A stretch of DNA of 64,000 nt. Source: Bugulina stolonifera (taxonomy: Eukaryota > Bryozoa > Gymnolaemata > Cheilostomatida > Bugulidae). The DNA lies in the NCBI GenBank assembly GCA_935421135.1, contig OW285197.1:4273350-4337349 (forward strand), in the 5' to 3' direction. Shown in pieces: positions 63,702 to 64,000 of the stretch. The position numbers and the translations under genes were made by a program. The notes under the pieces are model-generated. The model saw only the letters and a program-made list of their open reading frames with translations. It made no database searches and had not been told where the DNA came from. The number at the start of each line of letters is the position of its first letter. Position 1 is the first letter of the stretch.

Positions 63702-64000
63702 CTGCAAACATACATGTGTATACTAGATTGTCATTATAGGATACTGAGATGTTTTTTCAACAAGAAACAATTACATGTACATGTATATTCGAAGGTTTAA
63801 ACTTGACGAATTAATATGGGATGGCAGACAAAAGTTATTATGCTAATGAAGCAAAGTGCCAGTGTTTTGATGCTAGTTCAAATCGGTAAAATAATTCAAA
63901 AGATTATTCTATTCAATTCCTATAACAAAAAACGGCAACTACTAGATCTTGCAGAGTAAATAAATAGCTCTCAATATTCTCTTTTGAGACACAACGTAAG

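Overview
The window is AT-rich nuclear DNA of an invertebrate animal: short exons with GT/AG introns, tRNA-derived SINEs, solo LTRs and many MITE-like elements. The best taxonomic clue is an intermediate filament (IF) gene. It combines a long (lamin-length) rod, a lamin tail domain (LTD) and no visible CaaX box, which is the architecture known from protostome cytoplasmic IFs. I infer a protostome, perhaps a lophotrochozoan, and cannot name the species.

Layout. (1) 1-3.5 kb, plus strand: last six exons of a BRD4-like BET gene, ending in the P-TEFb-interaction region. (2) 5.85-11.8 kb: two LTR copies, one split by a 2-kb non-autonomous DNA transposon, with an intronless orphan multi-pass membrane protein gene between them on the minus strand. 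(3) 12.6-21.3 kb, minus strand: receptor gene R1, with signal peptide, NHL-like (beta-propeller-like) ectodomain, four membrane-proximal Cys-containing exons, TM helix and a long tail. (4) 22.0-44.1 kb, minus strand: the IF gene, with two alternative first exons, a seven-exon rod, four mutually exclusive linker exons, LTD and two alternative C-termini. (5) 44.1-53.0 kb: intergenic DNA with a SINE, MITEs and a TTAA-type MITE nested inside a TA-type element. (6) 53.1-59.5 kb, minus strand: receptor gene R2, a shorter paralogue of R1. (7) 60.5-64.0 kb, minus strand: the 3' end of R3, a close tandem copy of R2 that runs off the window. Introns of R2 and R3 hold four LTR copies.

Exon boundaries were worked out by hand from splice consensus, reading-frame phase and comparison of paralogues inside the window. 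Phase arithmetic closes for every internal exon listed except the last exon of R1. The most noteworthy items are the undescribed NHL-like receptor family, built by duplication of a two-exon module, and the frame-enforced mutually exclusive exon cluster in the IF gene.
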